A stretch of 52,067 nucleotides of DNA from a virus, in IMG/VR virus record IMGVR_UViG_3300006108_000019, positions 1-52,067 of that record; one strand, written 5' to 3'. A program made the translations under genes and the position numbers. Under the pieces are notes generated by a model that did not search any database, was not told the origin of the DNA, and worked only from the letters and a program-made list of their open reading frames with translations. Positions 1-6,383 of the stretch are shown here, piece after piece (the first letter of the stretch is position 1; each line of letters opens with the position of its first letter).

Positions 1-426
1 CCTAGCAGAAGCCAAAGCAGCGGCCCTAGCAGCAGCCACAGCAGAAGCCAAAGCAGCAGCCCCAGCAGTAACCCAAGTAGTAGCCCTAGCAGCAGGCCCA
101 GCAGCAGCCAAAGCAACATCTAATTCTTGTTGATCAGCTTCGCCATTTGCAAACCTTTCTACAACGTCTAAAGCATTAGTACTTCGCTCATCTTTCATTA
201 AATGCTGGACTTTTCTAGCGCACCATACAGCATATAATCTCAATTCTTTGTCTGTCATAAAATCATTACGACATAAAACCCACAAAATATCATCAATTGA
301 TTTTACTTTTGTTCTAAACTCAATAATAAAATTGACAATGGAATCCTCATAATTCTCAGACATCCCAATTTCAATGGGGTTATAACAAGGATTAAGACTC
401 TTTATCTGTTTATATGTAATATTCAT
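1..426 (-). CDS. Ala-rich repeat protein, paralogue of 3892-4464 (3' partial)
   Basis: The gene reads leftward off the window edge; its C-terminus is missing. The first ~95 residues (MNITYKQIK..., then ILWVLCRN, KELRLYAVWCARKVQHLM, ERFANGEA) match the protein at 3892-4464 almost residue for residue. An Ala-rich array follows (AAA, AASAR, AAAGPAAR) encoded mainly by GCT/GCC. The N-terminal domain plus Ala-rich helical repeats resembles proteins annotated as Imm-5-like in phages; that comparison is from memory. Start at 426 has AGGAG upstream and matches the paralogue's start. The frame is open further to an ATG at 513 that overlaps the stop of the preceding gene, so a 29-residue extension is possible. 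Confidence 0.75.
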   Translation of the reverse strand, partial: MNITYKQIKSLNPCYNPIEIGMSENYEDSIVNFIIEFRTKVKSIDDILWVLCRNDFMTDKELRLYAVWCARKVQHLMKDERSTNALDVVERFANGEADQQELDVALAAAGPAARATTWVTAGAAALASAVAAARAAALASAR

Positions 427-509
427 TTTCTCTTTCTCCTGTCGATTTAAACTAAAAATATAATTGATTGCCCATTCCCACACGGTGTTACATGCGTTGT
501 AAGGAAGCT

Positions 510-623
510 TCATTCCCCATACCCTATTGCTTCATGAATGTCTAAGCGCGTATTGCATAACATTTCTTTGCATGGACAAACTTTGTCATGCGCTGTTTGT
601 ATATACTTCTCAATGTCCTTCAT
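510..623 (-). CDS. Small Cys-containing protein, 37 aa
   Basis: This 37-codon frame starts MKDIEKYIQTAHDKVCPC and has a strong GGAGG Shine-Dalgarno 8 nt before the ATG. Its TGA overlaps a downstream ATG (513) in the frame of the next gene, as in the rest of this operon. CPC and a later Cys could bind metal. No family is recognised. Confidence 0.6.
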   Translation of the reverse strand: MKDIEKYIQTAHDKVCPCKEMLCNTRLDIHEAIGYGE

Positions 624-660
624 AGTTTATCCCCCTCCGTTTAATTTGGTGTAATTCCAT

Positions 661-816
661 CTAATTAGACTCCTTGAATTCGTGGCAATTGCAGGCTTCA
701 TCTTGAAATAAATTTCTCCATGCTGGAGCATTCCAAAAACAAACATTTCTACGTCCATCAACTTCAACCATGTGCTTTATTTTAGAATGCCCACACTCAC
801 ATAGTTGTTGTTTCAT
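661..816 (-). CDS. Zn-knuckle microprotein (CxCGH...CxCxxF), 51 aa
   Basis: Starts MKQQLCECGHSKIKH with GGAG at the right distance. Cys6, Cys8, His10, His15 and the C-terminal Cys26 and CNCHEF cluster give a small treble-clef-like metal site; CxCGH...CxCxxF is a common pattern in tiny phage proteins of unknown role. A second copy of the pattern is at 9810-9920. The longer frame back to 936 is not used, because it is out of phase with the better protein described at 797-976. Confidence 0.7.
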   Translation of the reverse strand: MKQQLCECGHSKIKHMVEVDGRRNVCFWNAPAWRNLFQDEACNCHEFKESN

Positions 817-976
817 TTTCGCTCCAATTTTTAAATGCCTGGATGAACTCTTTGTCGTTGAACAAATCATCAAGAATTCTAGCAAATAAATTTTATTGAT
901 CCTCAGGAAGCTCATAGCCTTTGATGTGATCAGCAATGTAGAAGCTTAAATATTGAGTTCTTAATTCATTGCTCAT
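797..976 (-). pseudogene. Small early protein interrupted by an in-frame TAA (nonsense mutation or readthrough)
   Basis: Starts at 976 with GGAGG and reads MSNELRTQYLSF...GYELPEDQ, then meets TAA at 893-895. The same frame continues with natural-looking sequence (NLFARILDDLFNDKEF, then IQAFKNWSENETTTM) to TGA at 797-799, overlapping the next gene's ATG as is usual here. Both halves have the operon's codon use and together give a 59-codon product plus the TAA. The context EDQ-stop-NLF suggests a Gln codon lost by one C-to-T change. Either only a 27-aa peptide is made, or the stop is read through. Confidence 0.6.
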
Positions 977-1122
977 ATTTCCTCCAGTATGCGTTGTTTA
1001 ATTTCATCAATCACAATGTCAGCACCATTTACTTCAGCAGGAAGCAAGCCGTTATTTAGTCTCAAACGAAGCCCATTTTGAGCTTCATTAATAATCGCCA
1101 AAATTTCATCTTTTGTTTTCAT
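973..1122 (-). CDS. Small helical protein, 49 aa
   Basis: Starts MKTKDEILAIINEAQNG and ends with a helix DIVIDEIKQRILEEI. The ATG overlaps the TGA of the membrane microprotein upstream, and its own TGA overlaps the ATG at 976, so translation is probably coupled on both sides. Function unknown. Confidence 0.6.
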   Translation of the reverse strand: MKTKDEILAIINEAQNGLRLRLNNGLLPAEVNGADIVIDEIKQRILEEI

Positions 1123-1205
1123 ACAAAAACACCCAGAACAATTATCGCCCCAATTAAACAAAGCCCCGTTAAATATAAAATATATTTTTTATCATCTTTT
1201 TTCAA
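1119..1205 (-). CDS. Single-pass membrane microprotein, 28 aa (TTG start)
   Basis: AGGAG lies 7 nt before a TTG at 1205; the product begins MKKDDKKYILYLTG and continues as one hydrophobic helix (LCLIGAIIVLGVFV). This is the first gene after the leftward promoter at 1284-1311. An ATGA overlap joins it to the next gene. The charged N-terminus predicts N-in topology. Role unknown. Confidence 0.5.
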   Translation of the reverse strand: MKKDDKKYILYLTGLCLIGAIIVLGVFV

Positions 1206-1283
1206 AATAATTCTCCTAAAATCAATAAAGAGTATTATTATATAATTCAACCCTTTGTCACGTGCGCGTAAATCAATAACAAT

Positions 1284-1311
1284 ATTATACAGTATTAGCA
1301 TAGTTTGTCAA
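1284..1311 (-). promoter_or_regulatory. Leftward sigma70 promoter, TTGACA-16-TATAAT
   Basis: TTGACA reads 1311-1306 and TATAAT 1289-1284 on the minus strand, with a 16-bp spacer. The spacer end reads TAATACTG, close to the TAATACCATAT element seen in the 10.6-13.1 kb promoters. It would drive genes from 1205 leftward. Confidence 0.75.
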
Positions 1312-1314
1312 GGA

Positions 1315-1458
1315 TTATTTTATCACTCCACATAAAGTATAAATACAGAACCATAGAATAATCATTGACACAAGATACCTATCAAAAATATCTTGCTTTC
1401 CAGGCATCACATTTATCACGGCAACAATAATAGACAAAATAACTCCAATAATAATCAT
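1315..1458 (-). CDS. Two-pass membrane protein, 47 aa
   Basis: Frame MIIIGVILSIIVAV, then NVMPGKQDIFDRY, then a second hydrophobic stretch LVSMIILWFCIYTLCG. AAGGA sits 8 nt before this ATG; an upstream in-frame ATG at 1476 has no Shine-Dalgarno and lies in the opposite-strand promoter. Function unknown. Confidence 0.5.
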   Translation of the reverse strand: MIIIGVILSIIVAVINVMPGKQDIFDRYLVSMIILWFCIYTLCGVIK

Positions 1459-1469
1459 AAAAATATTCC

Positions 1470-1497
1470 TTGACATTTAATTAATAATTGCTATAAT
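1470..1497 (+). promoter_or_regulatory. Rightward sigma70 promoter for the HTH gene
   Basis: TTGACA 1470-1475, 16-bp spacer, TATAAT 1492-1497, about 30 bp before the start of 1529-1738. It overlaps the beginning of the opposing small membrane gene, so the two units are antagonistic. Confidence 0.75.
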
Positions 1498-1528
1498 ATA
1501 AATTCAAATAATTTTTAAAGGAAAAAAT

Positions 1529-1738
1529 ATGAATTTTATTAAACGATTAACTGATGGTGAACATTATAACCAATCAACCTTGGCGAAAACTATTGGCTGT
1601 TCTCGCCAGCTAGTAAGCCTATGGATTAATGGCGATGTCCGCATCAATAGACAACACACAAAGCTAATATTACAACTAGCAAAGCAAGTGGGGTTAAAGC
1701 CCACTTACGAAGAGCTTCTTGAGATTGCCTCTGCTTAA
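1529..1738 (+). CDS. Cro/CI-like helix-turn-helix regulator, 69 aa
   Basis: Residues 14-37 (YNQSTLAKTIGCSRQLVSLW) form a textbook HTH: Leu-Ala-X-X-hydrophobic-Gly-Cys-Ser-Arg-Gln-hydrophobic-Val-Ser. At 69 aa it has the size of a Cro-type DNA-binding domain with no oligomerisation or cleavage domain. It is the only rightward gene in the first 10 kb and has its own consensus promoter and an AAAGGA ribosome site. It is a candidate to bind the repeated promoter element TAATACCATAT; no integrase or CI partner is visible, so a lysogeny role is not implied. Confidence 0.85.
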   Translation: MNFIKRLTDGEHYNQSTLAKTIGCSRQLVSLWINGDVRINRQHTKLILQLAKQVGLKPTYEELLEIASA

Positions 1739-1773
1739 TTGTATAATATAAATCGCTTTTAAAAACTGAATAT

Positions 1774-2001
1774 TTATACATAGCCTACCCCGCAACAATC
1801 TTCGGATTCAAATTCACAGCTATAGACTTCACCACACCCAGCGCATTGAAATAAAAATGGCTCTTCCCCTCTTATTTCATTCTGCTTAGAAAGCACAAGC
1901 CAGTCGCCTTTATACAAGCCTTGATTGATATAGGTGTGAATTCTGCTGAATTCATTTGTCGTTATGCTTGCCATTTTTTCAGACATTAATTCTAACTTCA
2001 T
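1774..2001 (-). CDS. Small Cys-rich protein, 75 aa
   Basis: MKLELMSEKMASITTNEFSR leads to a C-terminal CAGCGEVYSCEFE...DCCGVG segment with five to six Cys that could form a zinc site. The ATG directly follows the TAA of the ribbon-helix-helix gene upstream. Function unknown. Confidence 0.65.
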   Translation of the reverse strand: MKLELMSEKMASITTNEFSRIHTYINQGLYKGDWLVLSKQNEIRGEEPFLFQCAGCGEVYSCEFESEDCCGVGYV

Positions 2002-2196
2002 TTACTTTTCCTCTTTGCATAATTCAATTAAATGAGCGATTAATTGGGTTCTTGTTAATGAGTATTTGGCACACATTTTCCCCAGAAGGTCGTCATGCTC
2101 TTTTAACAGCCAAAATTGTTTTACAACATATCCATTGGATTTCATCTTTTCAGCTAATCGTTTTTGAGGTGTTTTCCCATCATTTTTTTTAATCAT
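2002..2196 (-). CDS. Ribbon-helix-helix-like DNA-binding protein, 64 aa
   Basis: The segment YVVKQFWLLKEHDDLLG followed by KYSLTRTQLIAHLIELC has the strand-helix-turn-helix pattern of Arc/CopG-type proteins: a beta strand, then helix 1, a Thr-Arg turn, then helix 2. N-terminal residues are basic (KKNDGKTPQKRLAEK). The start overlaps the stop of the RRM-like gene. It could be an autoregulator or act on the early promoters; that is inference. Confidence 0.6.
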   Translation of the reverse strand: MIKKNDGKTPQKRLAEKMKSNGYVVKQFWLLKEHDDLLGKMCAKYSLTRTQLIAHLIELCKEEK

Positions 2197-2449
2197 TTAT
2201 TTTTTCCTTAAATTCTCTTATCATTAATTTTAAATGCTCCGCTTGCTTTCCATGAAGGCTTAAAAACTCATCTTTAAAGTCTTCATCAATCATTATGCTA
2301 CCATGCCCCCTTGGTTTTCCGTTATCAAAATAATTTATGACAAGGTTTTCAGCCATCGGAAATCTTATCATGGTATTGTCATAGATAAAATCTATTAGCT
2401 TATTTTCATTCCAATCATAGGGAATATTTCCAATCCACATTTTAATCAT
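2189..2449 (-). CDS. RNA-recognition-motif (RRM)-like protein, 86 aa
   Basis: The whole protein fits one RRM. Residues 4-9 MWIGNI match RNP2 (hydrophobic-aromatic-hydrophobic-Gly-Asn-hydrophobic). Then comes a helix NENKLIDFIYDN, a second strand LVINYFDNGKPRG, RNP1-like RGHGSIMI, helix EDFKDEFLSLHGK and last strand LKLMIREF, in the canonical beta-alpha-beta-beta-alpha-beta order. Two RNP1 aromatics are replaced (His, Ser/Ile). A role binding phage or host RNA is inference. RRMs are common in eukaryotes and cyanobacteria but unusual as stand-alone phage genes. Confidence 0.7.
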   Translation of the reverse strand: MIKMWIGNIPYDWNENKLIDFIYDNTMIRFPMAENLVINYFDNGKPRGHGSIMIDEDFKDEFLSLHGKQAEHLKLMIREFKEKIND

Positions 2450-2679
2450 TTTATTACCTCATTTAGTTTAACTTCAACGTTTGTAACCATTAAATCAATC
2501 TGTCGATTATATTCGTCTGCTACTTCGTTTATGGTTTTATTTTCAAAGTTTGCAACCCAAATAAAAGGCTGCTCTAAACACGGTGTATTCACGCAAAGTC
2601 TTGTCAAGTCGCCATCTTTGATTATGGTAAAATCAGGATGAAGACATTGACCGAATACGTTTATAAATTTAACTTGCAT
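2446..2679 (-). CDS. Unknown small protein, 77 aa
   Basis: Starts MQVKFINVFGQ and overlaps its neighbours on both sides (ATGA type). Mixed alpha/beta character with a helical C-terminal half (INEVADEYNRQIDLMV). No family recognised; likely an early gene co-translated with the RRM-like protein. Confidence 0.6.
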   Translation of the reverse strand: MQVKFINVFGQCLHPDFTIIKDGDLTRLCVNTPCLEQPFIWVANFENKTINEVADEYNRQIDLMVTNVEVKLNEVIK

Positions 2680-3118
2680 CGTTATCTCCTTTATTGATCA
2701 TTTCTTCATGCCCTAGTGTTGGAGTTAATCTCATAAACTCTAGCACAAATTCTTTGTATTTACTCAAAGGCAATTTAAGAATAATTTCCTTTGTTTGCTT
2801 GATACCTTCTTTTGACCGCACCACAAATCCTTGAATAAAAGCATTGACTCCTTCGCCAGATTCCTCATCAATTAATTTATATTTAACGGCTTTAATATGG
2901 CTTCCTTTAACGTATATTGTAAAATAAGCCATGTCTTCCTCTCTGTCTCGCATCGCTAAATAATATTTACCTTTTGCCTCATGAGATGTCAACCATTTCC
3001 CAAAGCTCGTAATGTCACTATGCTGAATATAATTTTTTTTCTCTTCTTCATCAAAATAATTATATTGATAGCTATAATTTAGTATATATTTCATAATGGC
3101 TTTTCGATTAATATGCAT
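2669..3118 (-). CDS. Unknown early protein, 149 aa
   Basis: MHINRKAIMKYIL start chosen because a GGGG ribosome site precedes it; Met9 is a possible alternative. Contains FTIYVKGSHIKAVKYKLID and a helical end YKEFVLEFMRLTP. Soluble, no recognised motif. Overlaps the downstream gene by 11 nt. Confidence 0.65.
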   Translation of the reverse strand: MHINRKAIMKYILNYSYQYNYFDEEEKKNYIQHSDITSFGKWLTSHEAKGKYYLAMRDREEDMAYFTIYVKGSHIKAVKYKLIDEESGEGVNAFIQGFVVRSKEGIKQTKEIILKLPLSKYKEFVLEFMRLTPTLGHEEMINKGDNDAS

Positions 3119-3121
3119 TAT

Positions 3122-3280
3122 TTACCCCGCATTTATTATCTGTCTACAAACTTCGATTAACCTCTCGGCATAAGGTTTTTCTTCATTGTTTAAGCCATCA
3201 AGCCCGTCTACAACAAGGATCCTTTTACATTGCTCAAGATCTAAAAGGGCGTTTCTAAAAGCGCAATATGTCATGTTCAT
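3122..3280 (-). CDS. Unknown small protein, 52 aa
   Basis: Frame MNMTYCAFRNALLDLEQCKR, then ILVVDGLDGLNNEEKPYAER. The ATG overlaps the TGA of the gene upstream (ATGA) and the stop lies 4 nt before the next ATG. Codon use matches the operon. No family recognised. Confidence 0.6.
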   Translation of the reverse strand: MNMTYCAFRNALLDLEQCKRILVVDGLDGLNNEEKPYAERLIEVCRQIINAG

Positions 3281-3498
3281 GCCGCATCCTCCATTGCAAA
3301 CTCTTCATCTTGGCTTAATATTGTAATTCCTTCTTCTTTAAGGTCTTTATAGTATTGTTGCAAATCTTGTTCGTACTGTTCCGAGTTTAAATATATGTCA
3401 AGAGCATAATATTCACACCACGATTCAAACGCATCGTCTAACGCGCCTGATTTCTCAAACAATCTTTGAGCCTGCGATGTTGTTAATGTTTTATTCAT
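3277..3498 (-). CDS. Unknown acidic protein, 73 aa
   Basis: MNKTLTTSQAQRLFEKSG start; rich in Glu/Asp/Tyr (EQYEQDLQQYYKDLKEE), predicted all-helical. Overlaps genes on both sides. The strong negative charge is typical of early phage host-interaction or DNA-mimic proteins, but nothing specific is recognised. Confidence 0.6.
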   Translation of the reverse strand: MNKTLTTSQAQRLFEKSGALDDAFESWCEYYALDIYLNSEQYEQDLQQYYKDLKEEGITILSQDEEFAMEDAA

Positions 3499-3691
3499 TT
3501 GCCCCCCGCTCTATTTTTCTAATTTCTTCAATGGCGTCTTCTATATCATCAATAAATACTTTATTATCACCTTTTGACTCTAACAATTCAAAAACCTTAT
3601 TAGAGAAGTCTTCAGGAAAATAGCCGCCGAATTCAAAATTAATAAATCTAAAAAATTGCTCTTCATTCATTTGAGTTATTATGCTAATCAT
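3491..3691 (-). CDS. Unknown acidic protein, 66 aa
   Basis: MISIITQMNEEQFFRFINFE start; ends with helix FIDDIEDAIEEIRKIERG. Overlaps both neighbours. Met8 could also be the start. Confidence 0.55.
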   Translation of the reverse strand: MISIITQMNEEQFFRFINFEFGGYFPEDFSNKVFELLESKGDNKVFIDDIEDAIEEIRKIERGANE

Positions 3692-3891
3692 TTTTCACCC
3701 TCAATCTCAAATGCTTCAATTGCATCATTTAAAAATCCCCAGCCAATCTCATGGCAAACATCAATATATTTTGAGTTATCTAGCCTGTCTAATATTTTTA
3801 GACACTCTTCTTGCGTATAATCAGGGTTTAAATGCAATACATCATCAATTGACCAAACCACCTCCAAAACTGATTGATTGTCTTTAATCAT
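3688..3891 (-). CDS. Small conserved-type phage protein, 67 aa
   Basis: Contains VWSIDDVLHLNPDYTQEECL and IGWGFLNDAIEAF. The pattern VWS-x-DDV-x6-DLT-x-EQ... followed by GxxWxxL is seen in many small phage early proteins of unknown role. It starts immediately after the Ala-rich protein's stop codon on the leftward unit. Confidence 0.6.
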   Translation of the reverse strand: MIKDNQSVLEVVWSIDDVLHLNPDYTQEECLKILDRLDNSKYIDVCHEIGWGFLNDAIEAFEIEGEK

Positions 3892-4464
3892 TTAATCCTC
3901 CTTAAAAATTTCAATTAAGCGATCTATTTGAGCATTCCAAGCAGCATCCCAAGCAGCATCCCGAGTATCCCGAGCAGCATCCCAAGCAGCATCCCGAGCA
4001 GCGCAAGCAGCATTCCGAGCAGCGCCCCGAGCAGCGCAAGCATCCTGATCACCGCAAGCATCCCAAGCAGCAGCCCGAGCATCCCGAGCAGCAGCCTGAG
4101 CATCCCGAGCAGCATCCTGAGCATCCCGAGCAGCAGCCTGAGCATCCCGAGCAGCATCTAACTCTTGTTGAGTAGCTTCGCCATTAGCAAACCTTTCTGC
4201 AACGTCTAAAGCATTAATACTTCGCTGATCATTCATTAAATGCTGAACTTTTCTAGCGCACCATACAGCATATAGTCTCAATTCTTTGTCTTTCATAAAA
4301 TAATTTCTACATAAAACCCATAAAATATCATCCATTGATTCTACTTTTGATCTAAACTCAGCAATAAAATTAATCACAGAATCATCATAATGTTCTAACA
4401 TCCCAATTTTTTTGGGGTCATAACATGGATTAAAGCTTTTTATTTGCTTATATGTTATATTCAT
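3892..4464 (-). CDS. Ala-rich repeat protein (AARDAQ repeats), 190 aa
   Basis: Residues 1-95 form a globular helical domain (MNITYKQIK..., ILWVLCRNYF, LRLYAVWCARKVQHLM, ALDVAERFANGEAT). About 75 residues of degenerate five-residue repeats follow (AARDAQ, AARDA, AAWDA), then the amphipathic end QIDRLIEIFKED. The repeats should form a long charged helix or helical solenoid. The same N-terminal domain starts the gene at 1-426. The array DNA is about 60% GC in an AT-rich genome and is open in several frames. An Imm-5-like relationship is possible; activity unknown. Confidence 0.8.
   Translation of the reverse strand: MNITYKQIKSFNPCYDPKKIGMLEHYDDSVINFIAEFRSKVESMDDILWVLCRNYFMKDKELRLYAVWCARKVQHLMNDQRSINALDVAERFANGEATQQELDAARDAQAAARDAQDAARDAQAAARDARAAAWDACGDQDACAARGAARNAACAARDAAWDAARDTRDAAWDAAWNAQIDRLIEIFKED
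3924..4161 (-). repeat. Low-complexity codon array in the Ala-rich gene
   Basis: Degenerate 15-bp units of the type GCAGCATCCCGAGCA are repeated with substitutions. The array is GC-rich relative to the genome and stays open in at least three frames over both strands. It encodes the AARDAQ repeats on the minus strand. Confidence 0.8.
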
Positions 4465-4778
4465 TCTGCCACCTCATCGCTTGCTTGATATTCTTCCCAT
4501 AACCCCGAAACCTCATCAACATCATAATAAAGTCCACCAATCTTGACCCAAACATCCTCTAGCTGACTTGAAACATAATCAGAATGACCAATGTTATAAG
4601 CATTAATGTCAATTTGCTTTAAAGCCCAGCTTGCATCATATTCATATCCACAAATATTTATTGGTCCATAGCATTCATCAAGTAAATAAGAATAACAATT
4701 TTCAGTGTCAATTGGCGTTAATTTTCCTTCAAACCACTCTATAAACTCTTTCGTATTGTATTTTTCGTAATCAGTCAT
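4461..4778 (-). CDS. Unknown acidic Tyr-rich protein, 105 aa
   Basis: MTDYEKYNTKEFIEWFEGK start is preceded by GGGGG; an ATG four codons earlier has no ribosome site. Rich in Asp, Glu and Tyr (EYDASWALKQIDINAYNIGH). First gene after the promoter at 4806-4834, and its stop overlaps the Ala-rich gene's ATG. Confidence 0.65.
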   Translation of the reverse strand: MTDYEKYNTKEFIEWFEGKLTPIDTENCYSYLLDECYGPINICGYEYDASWALKQIDINAYNIGHSDYVSSQLEDVWVKIGGLYYDVDEVSGLWEEYQASDEVAE

Positions 4779-4805
4779 AAATACCCCCATTAATTAAGTA
4801 TGATA

Positions 4806-4834
4806 ATCATATCATGATATGGTTATATTGTCAA
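4806..4834 (-). promoter_or_regulatory. Leftward promoter TTGACA-17-TATGAT with ACCATAT element
   Basis: TTGACA at 4834-4829 and TATGAT at 4811-4806 on the minus strand. The spacer contains ATAACCATATCATGA, a relative of the TAATACCATAT element of other early promoters, inside an ATATCATGATAT palindrome. Confidence 0.75.
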
Positions 4835-4869
4835 GAGATTTTTTAACCGGACTGTTATAAATATTAGGC

Positions 4870-5067
4870 TCATAAGCACACTACCTTTAATTTGTTAATA
4901 GTAAATTCTAACGGCATTTTTTTCTCGCCAATCTTTCCATTAAACACCTCATAAGCCATTATGTATTCTCTCGACCTTAGGCGCGTGACATTAGGAACGC
5001 CGTGCTTGTTAAGGTGTTCTTCAAGGTCTAATAGGTCTTTCTTAAGCTTATCACTGATTCTGCTCAT
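4870..5067 (-). CDS. Unknown basic helical protein, 65 aa
   Basis: MSRISDKLKKDLLDLEEHLN start overlaps the stop of 5064-5231. Basic middle (VTRLRSREYIMAYEVF). Last gene of its unit; its stop lies about 35 bp upstream of the next leftward promoter. Function unknown. Confidence 0.6.
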   Translation of the reverse strand: MSRISDKLKKDLLDLEEHLNKHGVPNVTRLRSREYIMAYEVFNGKIGEKKMPLEFTINKLKVVCL

Positions 5068-5231
5068 ACTGATAAATCCTGGAGATCTCCATTTAAATCT
5101 TTAACATGAATTTTTAATTGCGCAAAATCCGCATTGTCACGGTTTAATTTAATATCTCTTATAGTAAAATTATCTAACAATTGCTGTACCTCTAAAATTT
5201 TTATAATCATTCTATTTAAATCTTCTTTCAT
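5064..5231 (-). CDS. Unknown small protein, 55 aa
   Basis: Frame MKEDLNRMIIKILEVQQLLD with later TIRDIKLNRDNADFAQ. ATGA overlaps on both sides place it in the unit. Predicted helix then beta strands; no family recognised. Confidence 0.6.
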   Translation of the reverse strand: MKEDLNRMIIKILEVQQLLDNFTIRDIKLNRDNADFAQLKIHVKDLNGDLQDLSV

Positions 5232-5488
5232 GCATTAACCTCCATCTGTGGTTTTTCATTTAAAATACAAAGCTCAAATGCCTCTTTTTTAACATAAGAG
5301 AATAGATTACCGTCTGGATATTTTATAATTTCAATTAAAAGCCAAGTATCGGGCTTCGTTGTTTCCGTGTCGCATTCTGAAAGAACAGCCTGAAGCTTGC
5401 TTATATCAATATATTTAACATCTTTGTTAAACTTATCGTTATAAGTATTTATCAATTTTTCTACATGCCAATTTGTAAGCGCAGTCAT
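5228..5488 (-). CDS. Tandem paralogue A of a small NWH-motif protein, 86 aa
   Basis: Shares TNWHVEKLINTYNDK, VKYIDISKL, WLLIEIIKYPDGNLFSYV and NEKPQMEV with the adjacent 5488-5751 product, with about the same length. The two abut (stop overlaps start), which shows a local gene duplication. Function unknown. Confidence 0.7.
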   Translation of the reverse strand: MTALTNWHVEKLINTYNDKFNKDVKYIDISKLQAVLSECDTETTKPDTWLLIEIIKYPDGNLFSYVKKEAFELCILNEKPQMEVNA

Positions 5489-5751
5489 TACTCTATTACC
5501 TCCATGCTTGGCTTCTCTTTAAGAATAAGCATTTCAAAATTATTTTTTAAAATGTATCTATGAAGCTTTTCTTCACCATAAACAACAGACTCAATCAATA
5601 AGTAGTTATCTTCATTTTCAAATTTTGAAAACACCTCCACTATTAATTCGCTGGAAAAAATATCTTCGACATTGATATATTCAACATTCTTTCCAGTTTT
5701 TTCATTATATTTCTTAATTAAGGCATCTATGTGCCAGTTAGTTACATTCAT
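5488..5751 (-). CDS. Tandem paralogue B of a small NWH-motif protein, 87 aa
   Basis: Has TNWHIDALIKKYNEK, VEYINVEDI, YLLIESVVYGEEKLHRYI and KEKPSMEV, aligned end to end with paralogue A. Divergence is substantial, so the duplication is old or selected for difference. Confidence 0.7.
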   Translation of the reverse strand: MNVTNWHIDALIKKYNEKTGKNVEYINVEDIFSSELIVEVFSKFENEDNYLLIESVVYGEEKLHRYILKNNFEMLILKEKPSMEVIE

Positions 5752-5753
5752 TT

Positions 5754-5897
5754 TTAATTTTCCTCTTTATCTATAAAAAACCTTTTAAAATCTTTTTCAA
5801 ATTTATTTTTAATTTTTCCATGGCATATTTTACATATTAAAATATTACCCAATAAAAAATTACCCCCAGCATGATCGCATTCGTAACACATACTCAT
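5754..5897 (-). CDS. Zinc-ribbon microprotein, 47 aa
   Basis: MSMCYECDHAGG and LICKICHGK give two CxxC pairs (Cys4, Cys7, Cys22, Cys25) followed by a basic Phe-rich tail (KFEKDFKRFF). The start overlaps the stop of the upstream gene and the end lies 2 nt before the next ATG. Likely a small RNA/DNA- or protein-binding zinc ribbon. Confidence 0.65.
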   Translation of the reverse strand: MSMCYECDHAGGNFLLGNILICKICHGKIKNKFEKDFKRFFIDKEEN

Positions 5898-6184
5898 TAA
5901 AAGGTACTCTCTGCAAAGTCAGAGCCGTTTGACTCTACAACTGACAAGCTTAAAAGTAAAGCCTTATATTTTTTTTCTATCTCCTCAATAAGCCTTAAAT
6001 CATCTTGTGTTCTTATTTTTATAAAATAAGCAAAATCTACATATACCTTTCGATTTAAATCATCAGCATCATCAAACATGGAATGATATTGACCAAAAAA
6101 ATTTATAGCGAGATCTTTACGTAGGCTTTCTAATATATGCGCGTTTCTTTTTAGGCAATGACCGCTTACCATTTTAATCTTCAT
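5897..6184 (-). CDS. Unknown protein, 95 aa
   Basis: Starts MKIKMVSGHCLKRNAHILES; contains VYVDFAYFIKIRTQDDLRLI then a long helix. No motif recognised. Sits within the tightly packed leftward unit. Confidence 0.6.
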   Translation of the reverse strand: MKIKMVSGHCLKRNAHILESLRKDLAINFFGQYHSMFDDADDLNRKVYVDFAYFIKIRTQDDLRLIEEIEKKYKALLLSLSVVESNGSDFAESTF

Positions 6185-6185
6185 T

Positions 6186-6383
6186 TTAAATCTTAACCCC
6201 CCTTTCTAGTATATTTTCAAAAACACGTAAAAGCTCGTTTCTATAACTTCCCCACAAGGTACTATATATTTCCCCATATTTTTCAGTAGAAACCCTATCA
6301 TCAAGCATGATTAACGTTATAGCCTCATCAAAGGCTTCTACTGTTAAATCATAAGCCCTGTCTTTTATTTCATTTTCTGTCAT
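6186..6383 (-). CDS. Unknown helical protein, 65 aa
   Basis: MTENEIKDRAYDLTVEAFDE start, entirely helical and acidic; overlaps the gene upstream by ATGA. Unknown. Confidence 0.6.
   Translation of the reverse strand: MTENEIKDRAYDLTVEAFDEAITLIMLDDRVSTEKYGEIYSTLWGSYRNELLRVFENILERGVKI

Noticed and set aside
1529-1738. Lysogeny repressor / temperate phage
   Set aside because: There is a Cro-size HTH protein but no integrase, excisionase, partition gene or attachment site was seen, so temperate life is not supported.
3928-4161. Rightward and alternate leftward frames of Ser/Pro/Ile or Leu/Met repeats
   Set aside because: These are shadows of the AARDAQ array, which is read in the frame that continues from the conserved N-terminal domain.
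3924-4161. CRISPR array
   Set aside because: The repeats are short, contiguous and coding, without unique spacers, and no cas gene is present; the Cas4-like nuclease belongs to the replication module.
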